Below, one piece after another: positions 51,376 to 62,224 of a stretch of DNA of 64,000 bases. Location: NCBI GenBank assembly GCA_963921795.1, contig OY997640.1, positions 53,521,821 through 53,585,820 on the forward strand, in the 5' to 3' direction. Numbering within the stretch: position 1 is the first letter of the stretch; the number at the start of each line of letters is the position of its first letter. Source of the DNA: Nannobrachium achirus (lineage: Eukaryota; Chordata; Actinopteri; Myctophiformes; Myctophidae). Below the pieces are notes generated by a model. That model had not been told where the DNA came from and ran no database searches. It worked only from the letters and a program-made list of their open reading frames with translations. Both the position numbers and the translations under genes were made by a program.

Positions 51376-52269
51376 GGGTCTCCCTGACTCTTCAGCTCTT
51401 TAGTAAAAAGAAAGGGCATTTTCAGGCCGGGATACTTGTATCCAATCAGGAGAGAGAACTTACTCTACATAGTATGTGCCACTCTCTCACACTTATGCCA
51501 GTGTGCCAGTGATCACACTCCCCTGTGCCAATGTTAATGATAAAACTGTCATTTGTATCTGCATTCTGTGCACTGCTGTTATTCCTCCAAGGTCTCTGAA
51601 TAAACATGTTTATTTTCTCAATCAGATTTATTTAACTTTGCAAAAAACTAAAAATAGCCTTATTTGACAAAGGAGACCATGTCACTAACTTTGGACGGTT
51701 ATTTCCCTCCTTACAGACAAAGAGGTCTTGTGTATTTTACTACAAACTCTGCACTGTACAGTATGTTGTGTTAATGTGCTTTTGTATTTCAATTTCATCC
51801 TAGATTTCACATAAGTGGTTGAAAACACATGAGCTCACCCGGGCTTGTAAAAATACGTATTTTCTTTTAAATCTTTTAAAAGTCAATATAGCACTGTATT
51901 TTGTCAAGAGTTAGCTGGTGTATGTAAACGTGACTGCCAACAGCCTCAGGCCAGTGGCATTGACGTGACTCAGTGTGAAATGGGTTAACATAATACAGAC
52001 AGGTCTGGGCACTTCTGACGCACCAGGGAAGTGATCTATATGTAAGTATCTTCATAGTCAAACGTACACTGTGAAATCCTAATGTTCTTTTAGCTCTGAG
52101 AGTCGGTTACATGTTGTGGCTGTCGGGTGGATAAACCTCTTACTGTACTATGTCCAAAACCATTTATTTTGTGTAAATAAATAGCAAAAATTGTATGACA
52201 AAGTACTGTAGGGCATTCATTTGTATGTTTAAAAACCATACACATTTGAAAGAGATACTGTACACACTT

Positions 52270-53110
52270 AAACGTGCTGGGTTATTTATGTAAACACCTT
52301 GCTGGGTTGATTTTGCTGGGTCATACTTCTGGGTTATTTGGTATACTGTAAACACACTGGTGGGTTGTTCAAGCTGGGTCAAAGGGGTTATTGGGGCTTC
52401 AAATGCAGTTGAACGCCTGGCTGGGTTATTTTTAACCCAGCGGTTGGTTTATTAATTTTCCCGCTTCTGGTCCCGTTATGCAAAGCATGCTGGGAAGCAG
52501 TTTTCTAGGTTTCCAGGGATATTTTCTAAGCTTTCGGGGGCTAAAAATGCTAAATGTTTCATTTCCATGTGTCTGCCTCAGCAAGCTGACTGTCATATGT
52601 CAGAATTTGATTTTTCAGTAATTGAGCCTAAACCCTAACCCTAACTGCTAGGCTGCTAACTTAAGGTTGAGCTCCCTCCTCCTACAGGTTTGAAAGAGAA
52701 TAATCCATAGTAATTCTGAGATTGCTATGTTAATTTTCTCTAAACTATTCTGATTGTAGCATTTCACCATTAGTGCATACATAATAAATATATGCACCAC
52801 AATGTTGAATTGCTAAAAATTGGAACAAACCATAAAGGTTAGCATTGTGTGAAAAGCAAAACCTGAGAACTTGAAGTTAGAACCAATAGCATGAGGCAAA
52901 TGAACAACCCAGTGTATGGTTCACATTTAACCCAGCGATGTAGTTAGGGTTAACCCATTTCAATCACTACGTTGGGTGAAATGATCAACCCAGGCCAGCA
53001 CATGGGCTAAAATGATCCAACCCAGCACATGGGCTAAGACAACCCAGCGCTGGGTGCGTCCCATAGTGACCCAGCGCTGGGTTACGGTTGGGTTATTTAT
53101 GAGGTTGGTT
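52270..53110. mobile_element. DNA element with inverted clusters of AACCCAGC
   Basis: GCTGGGTT occurs repeatedly at 52270-52440 and its complement AACCCAGC repeatedly at 52900-53080, around a core with no motif copies. This is the layout of subterminal repeats of a DNA transposon. Exact ends not resolved. Confidence 0.5.
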
Positions 53111-53611
53111 TCTGCCCGACATATTTGGTATATTCTCTGAGTTACAAATGGATGAATGAGCACACTGAGGAATACAGCGTGTAGTCATTTTTAGGATTCA
53201 GGGGAGGACATACAAATTCAGTCACATTTGATTATGAAAGGAACATGATGTAATATGAGCCGAGGATGAATCATCAAGCATCTATACTGGAGCAATTGGT
53301 GGCAAACCTAAACCAGAATGTTTAGCTACATATTCTCACAAACACCTCTCACAAACATAGCCACCACGTCGAACAAACGTGAAAATTTACAACTGGCCAC
53401 ATTTTAAACATGCCACTCTTTGAACCGCATTTATTTCAATTTAACAACATCTCGCCTCACGCAGAGCAGCCAGTCCTGACATAGTATTCTGAACATTCTG
53501 GCCAGTGCTGAAACGTCAAAATGATCATCAGGGTATCAAGTTACAGAGGGAGGGAGGGGGAGGGAGGGGGGAGAGGAGCTGAGCAGAGTAGAGTATCGAA
53601 TTACAACAGAG

Positions 53612-53703
<92 letters not shown>

Positions 53704-53727
53704 GTGTGTGTGTGCGCAAGCGTTTTT

Positions 53728-53862
53728 TTTCCCCAAAACTTTTTTTTTTTCAAAAAACTTTTTTTTTTCAAAAAACTTTTTTTTTTCAAAAAAAATGTTT
53801 TTCTCAAAAAACTTTTTTTTTCTCAAAAAACTTTTTTTTCTCAAAAATCTTTTTTTTCTCAA
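53728..53862. repeat. A-run/C/T-run minisatellite
   Basis: Seven or so tandem units of the form CAAAAAACTTTTTTTT with later CTCAAAAAACTTTT variants, adjoining a (TG)n/(GTGC)n tract at 53612-53720. Confidence 0.85.
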
Positions 53863-55022
53863 AAAAAGAATTACCCATATTTGGCCATTACACACACCAC
53901 ACTGCCGCAACATGGCGGTGAAGGCCGCGCAGCGGCCTGAACTCTAGACTTTTGCGGCCCTTCTAGTTTTTCAAATTGGCAGTTCATTCTAAAAGTATTT
54001 AGCCATATTTGTGTGTATTTGTGATTTTATTCAACCTTTTTCTCTTGTGTGTTTTCCTGTATGTGAGTCTTACTCAGATTGGACTAATTTATGCATATTA
54101 ACATGAAGCGATATCATCAACGTAATCTTAATTCATGTGGGAGGAGAAACTAAATTGCCTGTTCTAACTGTGGTCTTGTGATAAAGAGACAATATTTGAT
54201 ATTAAATGCTCCAATAAACTTGCAGTTAAAATATAGGATGAAAACTAATCCATGTAAGGAAAACACAATCCCACACGAGAGACAATAACAACAAAATATT
54301 GTCTTCCTTTTACAAACTCGCAGGTTCACTCTAAAGGACATAATAGAAATTCCAATCCAATTATCATGTAAGTACCAATGGCTGGAAGGCAAAGCACGGG
54401 GTACGGCAGGATACAATTAATTTGCTGCAACATCTCTTCTCTCCACCTGGCCTAACAGTGTGCTGGTCATTGCGGGAGCGAGGGGGAGAAGAGCAAATGG
54501 TTTGTTTAATAACGCCTTACTGCAGACACTACATTTCATTACTTTGAGTTTTTTGGTCCAGCACTTTTATAAAAAAAATTGGGGATGTGTCCAGAATAAA
54601 CCTGAGTGTTAATTTAACACATCGCCTGCCAGGTATTCATTAATTAATTCATTGTTTTTACCTTAGTTAGTGAACACGATGTAAACACACGCTGTCTGTA
54701 ACATCCGACGATCTTTTCTTCTTTCACCCGGAAAAGGAAAACATTTAACCGCGAGGATCTGTTCTTTTGTTATGGTCTGCTGAAAAAAAGCTTGTTTTGA
54801 TAAAAAACGCAATCTGGAAAAGGATTTAGAAAAATCTGATAGCTTTGGAGCGGATGGAGAGAAAAACTTCCCGATTACATCATTTCCGTTTCTAAGCGTT
54901 GCATAGCAACCAGGGATGTTTCACTTCATTCATACTGTGCCACCGCGGCACAGCGGAAGCCATCACTGAAAAAACAGAAATTTCGTATATATACGGCAAT
55001 GTCAGTGAACCGTTGCATTAAC

Positions 55023-55440
55023 CCAGGGGTCTTCAACGTTTTCAGGCCAAGGACCCCTTAGTTAAGAGACAGATGAAGCAGGGTCCCCCACAACCTGTTC
55101 ATAGATTCCATATAGTTTCATCGTTTGACAGCACAATCATCAGTGTATTTGGGATTCATGTTAATGCTTGTTTTCAAATATCTAACCTCTTGAACGGTCA
55201 ATAATTATTAAACTTGACCTTTCACTCTGTACTTAGTCTGCTCTTTTTCCCGTCTACACCAAACTACTTTGCCGAAAATAGCTCACAACTCTACTTGTAG
55301 ATCTGCTATTTTTGGCTAAAGTTATCAGAATATGGACGCTATAGGGTTCAAGTGGTTAATATAAAAAAGGGGAGTTTCTATCAAACAAAGATTTGGAGGA
55401 CCCCCTGTAGTAACTCTGAGGACCCCTGTTGAAGACCCTT
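55023..55440 (+). mobile_element. Non-autonomous hAT-like element (418 bp) beside the RGD exon
   Basis: Left end CCAGGGGTCTTCAAC, right end GTTGAAGACCCTT, flanked by the exact 8-bp repeat GCATTAAC (55015-55022 and 55441-55448). It contains a copy of the hairpin module at 55271-55313. The right end lies about 40 bp from the donor of the NPNT RGD exon. A second, partial copy of the same family occurs at about 15080-15297. Confidence 0.8.
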
Positions 55441-55487
55441 GCATTAACCAAAACAAAGCCATGTGAAGAAAAGGAAAACATTCTTAC

Positions 55488-55651
55488 TGTGGACATCTCC
55501 TCTCTGCTTGGTCACCTCCTTCTGGATGGAGTTGTCTACAGGGGTGACGGGGTCGGGCTGAGGAGGCCGTCTTGTGGGTGGCGGGGGTGGAGTGATGGGC
55601 GGCAGGCGTCTGGGGGGGACGTAGGGCTTACGCGTGGGCACCGCTGGTCTC
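55488..55651 (-). CDS. NPNT: NPNT coding exon carrying the RGD integrin-binding site
   Basis: It reads RPAVPTRKPYVPPRRLPP, then a Pro-rich stretch, PVDNSIQKEVTKQ, and RGDVH, ending A|GTAAGA in phase 1. RGD is encoded at 55495-55503 on the minus strand. The upstream boundary is unusual: the apparent acceptor CCACCAG|G at 55652 lies in an 8-bp target-site duplication next to a hAT-like insertion. Joining to position 56158 rebuilds the repeat VPTRRPAVPTRRPAVPTR exactly in frame. Without splicing, the reading frame hits TAG at 56154-56156. Confidence is high that this is NPNT coding sequence and moderate for the exact 5' boundary. Confidence 0.85.
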
Positions 55652-56157
55652 CTGGTGGCAGTGTTGGTTTTGACAGCAAATTTGGATTTAGTTTAGGTCA
55701 TAGTCTATTATTCAATAAAATGTCGTTTCAGTCCTATTTTAGTCGTCTGACATGTTTCAGTTTTAGTCGACTAAATATCCTAAGATTTTAGTCGACTAAA
55801 TCTACAGTTTATTTTGTTGACAAAAATGTATTTTGGCGGGCCTTGAAGGTGATTTTCATTTTACACTTGGTTGCGACGCGTTGTGAGCTTGTAGATCGGC
55901 TACTTTCAAGGAGCAACACCCAAGCGCAACAAAACATAAAATGTACATGTCTTTTAGTTCTACTGGATCTCTTCTCTACTAGACCCTCCCTAACATTTGA
56001 GTCCAGTTCTTATATGGATAATATTGTCAATATATTTGTCTTAGTTTTAGTCATCGTAGCCTAGTTTTTGTTTAGTTTTTATTTAGTTTTCGCCAGTGAA
56101 AAAAGGTGGTTGACAACATTTTCTGCCACCGTTTTTAGTCAACAAAATCAACACTAC
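55652..56157 (-). other. NPNT: Apparent transposon-derived intron of NPNT
   Basis: These 506 bases equal the 498-bp hAT-like element plus one 8-bp copy of its target duplication. On the minus strand the interval begins GTAGTG and ends CCACCAG, so it has GT-AG ends. Removal leaves CCC ACC AGG AGA CCA in frame. The tract before the AG is only weakly pyrimidine-rich. Splicing is inferred, not observed. Confidence 0.6.
55659..56156 (+). mobile_element. Non-autonomous hAT-like element inside an NPNT exon
   Basis: The ends are imperfect inverted repeats: left CAGTGTTGGTTTTG, right (reverse complement) TAGTGTTGATTTTG. The element is flanked by exact 8-bp duplications CCTGGTGG at 55651-55658 and 56157-56164, the length typical of hAT insertions. 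The interior is rich in TTTTAGTC/GACTAAA and carries one arm of the shared hairpin module at 55870-55908. No transposase is encoded. Confidence 0.85.
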
Positions 56158-56464
56158 CTGGTGGGCACCGCTGGTCTCCTGGTGGGCACCAAGGGCCTTC
56201 GGGTGGGGATAGACGGCTTGCGTGGGGCGGGCGTTGCTCTCCTCGGAGGGAGCGTTGGTGCTTTAGTTGTGGTTGTTGCAGCAGTAGTAGTTGTAGTAGT
56301 TGTGGGTGTTGTGGTAGTTTTGGGGGGGATTCTTTTGGCAGTCAGAGGCGGGCGGATGGTGGTGGTTGTTCTCCTGTGGTCAGTGTCAGGAATGTGGTTG
56401 TGGTGGTTTGGAGGTTCCCATGGCTTCCCTGGCCGTGGCGGATGGATGGACACCTTAGGAATAG
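56158..56464 (-). CDS. NPNT: NPNT coding exon (Thr/Pro-rich linker)
   Basis: The acceptor ttatctctctcag is followed by two bases completing a Pro codon and about 101 codons. It opens IPKVSIHPPRPGKPWEPP, close to the YIPKV start of the vertebrate NPNT linker, then a mucin-like Thr-rich run (about 56225-56320), then basic proline repeats (KPSIPTRRPLVPTRRPAVPTR type). It ends CCACCAG|GTAGTG at 56158, where the hAT-like element begins. Low-complexity Thr/Pro sequence suggests an O-glycosylated spacer between the EGF repeats and the RGD site. The GT of the donor uses one base of the target duplication and the first base of the element. Confidence 0.85.
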
Positions 56465-57158
56465 CTGAGAGAGATAAAAGATGATGTCATCATTTCAATT
56501 GTTGTAATTGACACTTAAGAATGAAATGAAAAGTTACATAAACATGTCAAAGTGAGGTGTTGAAATAAAACAAGGTGGAGTCTAATGAGGGCGTAACTTC
56601 TATGTGGAACTCAGGGGTCATGTTCATAATATTGCTTAGCATTTCAATTACTGCATACCTGGGAATCAGTACCAGTGTCGAAACATTTCCGAAACTACCC
56701 AGCCCTACATAGGACACTGATCACGACTCACAAGTCTTTTGTGAACCTCTGACATCGAGCTATGTCTGTGTGGCGGCAAGTGCACACTATTTGGCTGAGA
56801 CACCAGGGCACCCTGGAATATGAGTCCCTCTAAGTTAATGAGGCATGACATTGGTGGCCAATTGCAAGGGCCTGCGCAGCTTTGGAGAGGAAAAAGCCCT
56901 TCGGCCTAGTCTTTCATCTACAGTCTTCACCTGAGACCTCCTGAATATCTATTCACAGAGCAGTCTCTCGGCTAATTCATCACTCAAAAGAATCAGGTAT
57001 CTGGAATATGTACTCCCTTCTTATAACACCCCCTGGGGAGAGTAAATTCTAGTTAATTTCCACTTTGGTTAATTGCTATAAGTGGCACGTACAACATTAG
57101 TAGTTCTTTGTGAGATCCATAGCCTTAAGGCCTCTCCACTCCAGGCTAAAGTTGGTCT

Positions 57159-57222
57159 GTGTGTGTGTGTGTGTATGCATATATATATATAGTTGTCTGT
57201 AGTCTGTACATTATACCGTGTG

Positions 57223-57288
<66 letters not shown>

Positions 57289-57341
57289 TGTGCGTGAGCG
57301 TGAGCGTGAGCGTGCGTGCGTGCGTGCGTGCGTGCGTGCAT
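57159..57341 (+). repeat. (TG)n/(GAGCGT)n/(GTGC)n compound microsatellite
   Basis: Compound simple repeat in the NPNT intron between the linker and EGF exons. A run of C follows at 58059-58077. Other tracts: 39760-39847, 62184-62226, 34287-34332 (GATA)n and 30665-30687 poly(A). Confidence 0.95.
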
Positions 57342-58276
57342 GTGTATGTGTGCGTTTGAGGTAAGTGTGTATGAAGAGCGATTGCGCTGTTCAAAGGTGC
57401 AGCCTTGTCCTCAAGATGACATTTGCTCTGCTGACTGGCTGTCATCAAAGCCTTTACAATACGTTCCTTTCCATGCATTGTTCTGTCTCGCACATTGTTC
57501 AGGAGAGGGTTACTAGAGCTGGGGAGGAACTTCACAAGGCCTTCATGAGTGAGCAGAGAGAAGCAAGTGGTTTGAACTCTGTTCGCGCTTTCTCGGGTTA
57601 CAGCGATCCTTTGATATGCGATACACAAATAGAACATCGCAGCTCCAATGTCACAGCACTTGTGCCTCACGCTGCGTGGGCAGGCGACAGGATGATTCAG
57701 GATGCCAGCGTTAAGGTCCTGTCCCGTGCCAGGGGGGATTCTCTACGTTACACACTCTGTCACTTGAGACAAATGATTAAAGTACTGCGTGAGATAATGA
57801 TTATAAATAATGTCTTTTCCATTGAGCAGCGGTAAAACAAAAACAAAAACAAAACCACAAAAACATGCACACTTATGAGCTTTCAGTCAGCCGGCGCAAT
57901 GTGATACCCAGCCTGAGGACAAAAACAGCTCATGGGAATAATAGACGTCTCACGTCTGGAAACAACAGACTCCCCCCTTTTTTGCTCTCAACAGACAGAT
58001 CTCAATATGGTAGGTCAAGGTCTCATTCAGGATGCAGAATGAAAACGGAGCGCTAGCCTCCCCCCCCCCCCCCCCCCGAGAAATGAATGACAGCTGTTAC
58101 AAAGAAAATAAATTCTTGCCGCTCTCCCTCCCTTCCTCCCTCCCTTTCTCGCTCCCTCTTTCCTCTCCACCTCCACCTTTCATAACACAACCAAAGAAAA
58201 CAAAAAAGGAAATTGTGAGGGCCCCTTGCTCCACTGAAAGGAGTTGAACACTGGGGGGGTGGGAAGAGGCTCTTAC

Positions 58277-58399
58277 GTTTGCAGTCGTGGCCCGTCCCCC
58301 TGTAGCCGTCTTTACATTTGCACTTGTATGAGCCAGGCGTGTTGTAGCAGGTGGCAAAGCTGCCACAGTGGCTCTGGCCTGTAGAGCACTCGTCCACGT
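58277..58399 (-). CDS. NPNT: NPNT coding exon (EGF repeat, last of the array)
   Basis: A 123-bp symmetric phase 1-1 exon lies between acceptor ctatctttcag and donor AAAC|GTAAGA. It reads DVDECSTGQSHCGSFATCYN, then TPGSYKCKCKDGYRGTGHDC. It has all six EGF cysteines, the calcium-binding DVDEC start and the aromatic GSYKC consensus. It corresponds to the EGF repeat just before the linker in NPNT, and the junction reads HDCK|PIPKVS. EGF repeats coded by single symmetric exons are typical of this family. Confidence 0.93.
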
Positions 58400-59575
58400 C
58401 TGAAAGATAGTCAAAACACATACAGCATGATTCAGAGAGTGTGCGTGTGTGTGCATGCATGTTTTTATGTAAATGAAGGAAAAAGAAAACCGTAAGCGTG
58501 CATGTGTACACAATATCTGAGTGATTTTAGTTCCTCACAGTGTAAAAACTATTCTTTTTAGAGCAATTTCTAGTACACTCTCAGAGGACTGTTCTGTGTA
58601 CCCAGTCTACCCACTGCAATGTCCATCTCTCCATCTTGTTTGTTCATGTTAATGTACACAGGACTGTGTAGTATGTGTGCATGTGTCAAAGAGCTTCAAA
58701 CAACACTGCAGCGCATTATCGAAGGCTAATTGCTTCCCATCCACTTCAGCTGTAGTAGAGAGTAGGCAGTGCACTTCATGGGCTGTTTGTTGTGAGTGCA
58801 GCTGTTCGTTAAATAAGAGAGATCTCTCCAACTGTCAGAACGGTTTCATTATGAGAGTTTCCTTGTCAAATCCTCCCAGGGATAACAGAAACCAAAGGGA
58901 TTCAACAAGGTTTTTCTGCGGTTTCTGCCTCATTCTAAAATGAACACTGAGATTTCAGTCTGCCATATGCTGTTTACTGAGAAGTATTCAAATAAAACTC
59001 AGGGCATACTGAAAAGCATATACTGGCGGACTACCAAAAGCCATTTTTAGACGACAATAGGATTACATGCTTCCTATGGTGCATTGGTGCCCATATTTGT
59101 TCATGTGTCTACTGCAGTTGTGGTATTTTTCTCTTTAACCCATTTAGAAGGTTTTTTTTTTAAACGTACCTTGCTATATAATGTAGCTAAAATCTAAAAT
59201 GGCACAGATGATTTCCCGGATTGAATGGGGTAAAACCTAGTTTATTTGTGAAACTGATAAATAATTAAGAAATACTACGTTAGATCCATTGATCCAAGAC
59301 AGAACACAATCGATTGATTGATCATTACAATAAATATGCTCTGATAAATGTTCAGCCCATGCTGTGTTAAGTGGTCAGATGAATGGGCTGTGAACGCTTT
59401 AGAGATTTTCAAGTGGGCCTTGACACAGAAAAGTTTGGGAACCACTGGTCTGCTGTATGTCAATAGACAGAGAGAGTAGTAGTAATGAGTAATGATGAGT
59501 AATGAGTAATGCGCTTGTGGGGTTTGAGAATGAGTGTGAGAGACAATGTACTGTATGCACACACCTGCACATGAG

Positions 59576-60041
59576 CAGTGGTGTAAAGTAACTACGTTAC
59601 TCAAGTACTTACTCCAGTACTTACTTACTTGAGTAAATGTAATGTAAGTACAGTTTTGAGGTATTTCTACTTTACTGGAGTATTTCCATTTTCTTTACTT
59701 TTACTTCTACCCCACTACATCTCTGCACTTTTAAATTTTTAGCTCAGTTACTAGTTACTATATACAGTACATTTCGGCCATTTGAAAATAGACAATCTAT
59801 ACAAATTGTCGCCATGCAACGTATTGTGAGCTTATAGATCATCTATTTTCAAAAAACTTGTGAAAACTTGTGAAAATACTTGTGAAATACTTTTACGTTT
59901 GATACTTTAAGCACATTTTGATGCCAATACTTTTGTACTTTTACTCAAGTACATTTTGATTTAATACCAGACTTTCTACATTGCAGCATTGATACTTTTA
60001 CGTTTTTAAGTAAAAAACGACTTTAACTTTTTCCACCACTG
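59576..60041 (+). mobile_element. hAT-like MITE of the GTAAAGTAAC family (466 bp)
   Basis: Ends CAGTGGTGTAAAGTAACT and AGTTTTT-like TTTTTCCACCACTG are flanked by exact 8-bp repeats CACATGAG (59568-59575, 60042-60049). The interior has ACTTTTAC/CAAGTACT blocks and a hairpin module at 59781-59852. Confidence 0.85.
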
Positions 60042-60311
60042 CACATGAGCACATGAGTACACCTACTCATGTGAGAGCGTGTGGGAGAGAGAGAGTAGCT
60101 TTGAGTGTGTGTGAGAGAGAACGTGTATTCTTCCTTGGCCACTCAACCTTGGCAGCACAACACACCTGCACACACAAATTGTGATTCATAGCATTTCCAC
60201 AAGTCTGAGGACTTTTTACTGTCACCTTTCATACAAAGCAACATCAGGAGTGTTAATTTAACTCAGAGGGTATGAAAACTGAGCAATACTTTTACTGTGT
60301 AGGTACAGTAC

Positions 60312-60446
60312 CTATGCACTGGTATTTGCCGTTGATGTATTGCAGGTCGAAGCCTTCGTGGCACTTGCAAATGTAGCTCCCGAAGGTGTTGATGCATTTC
60401 CTGAAGCGGGGGCACACCGCTATGCCTGCGGCACACTCGTCCACAT
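60312..60446 (-). CDS. NPNT: NPNT coding exon (EGF repeat, second from last)
   Basis: A 135-bp phase 1-1 exon follows acceptor ccatctttcag and ends TGCATAG|GTACTG. It reads [20 protein letters not shown], then [20 protein letters not shown], then KYQCI. It is a calcium-binding-type EGF repeat with six cysteines. CPRFRKC and [10 protein letters not shown] are diagnostic for NPNT. It joins the next repeat as QCI|DVDEC. The earlier EGF repeats and the signal peptide are not in the remaining 3.5 kb and must lie beyond the window. Confidence 0.93.
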
Positions 60447-61227
60447 CTGAAAGATGGAACAGGGATTTTAAAACATATATGTTTAATTTGCAGACCAAGC
60501 CATTGCATAAATTGAGATTTTTAAATGATGGGCTTGTAGTACTTAAGGTGCTCTAAACCAGAGCATCTCATGTATACAACCAAAAGTAATGGAAATATCC
60601 AATCTACAAGCTCTCAACAGATCACACACACTGTAGCGCACGCAATTATTATTATTACTACTACTTTTTATTTATCTCTTTATTAAATTAATTGTATTTA
60701 TTATTATTTAATTTTTTTTAAGATCTTCACCTATGACCAGAAATAGAGGGGCCAGGTTGAAATTGGTTCTGCCCAACAGCGACAGTGGACTGATATTCCT
60801 TTATGCACAAAGCTAGTTTTGTATTCAGCTCTAGTATTTGGAACCAATTCACTTCACTGTGGCCTGTTCTTTGAAGGCCTGTTATGATCACCTCTGCAGG
60901 CACAAGGGTATTAATATTTAGAACACAACTGGCTCACATGCAGAGGTGCTATATTGCTGAAAAGTACATTACAGTACATTAATGTATGCACTTCTGCAGT
61001 CTGAGGAGCTACTGTACGCAGCCCTCCAATTATTTTTAGTTTAGTTTTATTTATGCTCACTGAGTTGACAGAATACACCTGCATCTTGAATCATGGTTAC
61101 ACATCATACTGTATACAGTACGTGCTCATCTGGCACAGCCACAGACCCTTTGGTTCAATTTATCCCTCTTAGAGTTACATGTACATTTTTGATTTCGTTA
61201 GATTGTCCTGTGCACAGTGGTCTACTG

Positions 61228-61531
61228 CAGATCTACAAGCTCACAATGCCTCACGTTGCGAGGCGTTGTGAGCATGTAGATCAGCTATTTTCACAATTTC
61301 TGCATCTAATATTTGACAATTTGGCCAATGTTTATTTTCTCATTTTAGAGGCTTAAAAAGTCATTATATTGTCACTTAAGAAATGTGCTATACACTTAAA
61401 ACTCATGTCGGTTTGTTTACAATGTTGAAATGTTGAAACAATGTTACACATAAAGTTAATCATCTTGGGACCCCCCCAAAATAATTTGGAGACCCCCCTG
61501 GGGGTCCTGACCCACAGGTTGAGAACCACTG
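61228..61531 (+). mobile_element. hAT-like fragment opening with the hairpin module
   Basis: The 8-bp repeat GTCTACTG lies at 61220-61227 and 61532-61539. The right end is GGTTGAGAACCACTG. The left end begins directly with the hairpin module (61228-61293) instead of the expected terminal repeat. Confidence 0.65.
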
Positions 61532-62184
61532 GTCTACTGCTGCACATCTAGCAGCTTCACTGGAGCAAGTAGGAGTTACAGTAAAGTGCCTTGCTCAAAG
61601 CTAGCTCAGCATGAGCTGCTGAGCACTAGCCTGGCATTGCTCATACTAATTCCTCACTGCCACCACTACCAACAGGGGGTGGTGTTGTGCAGTCTGGTTT
61701 ATTAACCAGGCTAGCTGAGCACAGGGAGAGAAAGCCATACTCTTCTAACCTCCAGAATACTAGAAGCAGCCTCCAGGTCAGAAATCACCAGATACACGTG
61801 GACTGGAAGGATGGTGTTTCTCAGATGGTGTTTGTACTAACCCAGCTCCCAGCACGCAATGTGAAGCTGCTGGGTTGTAAAAGATCTTGTAAAAGAGAAT
61901 CCACACTTACTTCTGACCGTCTCTCGATAAATAAGACATAAAAGGAACAGCTACTTGACCCCCAGTAAGGTTGTGGTTACCCGGGGCAGGCCCTAGGATG
62001 GACTATGTCTTGCTTTGTTGATAAAAGTTGTACTCAGAACTCAGAACACAGTCCCTGGGTACATAAATGTAAGAATAATTATACTTAATAAAAATCAAAA
62101 CCCTATTTGGTAGGACAGGAGAGTACAGTCTTAAATAAATAAAGGCTTTGAGTTTTGTACACAAATTTGTGAGCATGTACAACG

Positions 62185-62224
<40 letters not shown>

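Larger units (their letters stand above)
45599..55487. other. NPNT: NPNT intron (9.9 kb)
   Basis: No exon seen. Holds the hAT MITE at 47861, the Mutator-like foldback, the AACCCAGC element, the A/T minisatellite and the hAT at 55023. Stretches 45700-47200, 48330-49200 and 53950-55000 show nothing I can name. Confidence 0.55.

Noticed and set aside
53536-53947. Long open frames rich in Phe/Lys over the A/T minisatellite
   Set aside because: The frame is kept open by the repeat unit length. Several overlapping frames are open at once and none resembles a protein family.
58097-58513. Alternative minus-strand frame across the EGF exon
   Set aside because: It lacks the EGF cysteine pattern; the DVDEC frame explains the exon and its phases.
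61228-61531. Complete hAT element
   Set aside because: The 8-bp duplication is present, but the left terminal repeat is missing and the element starts with the hairpin module, so it is listed as a fragment.
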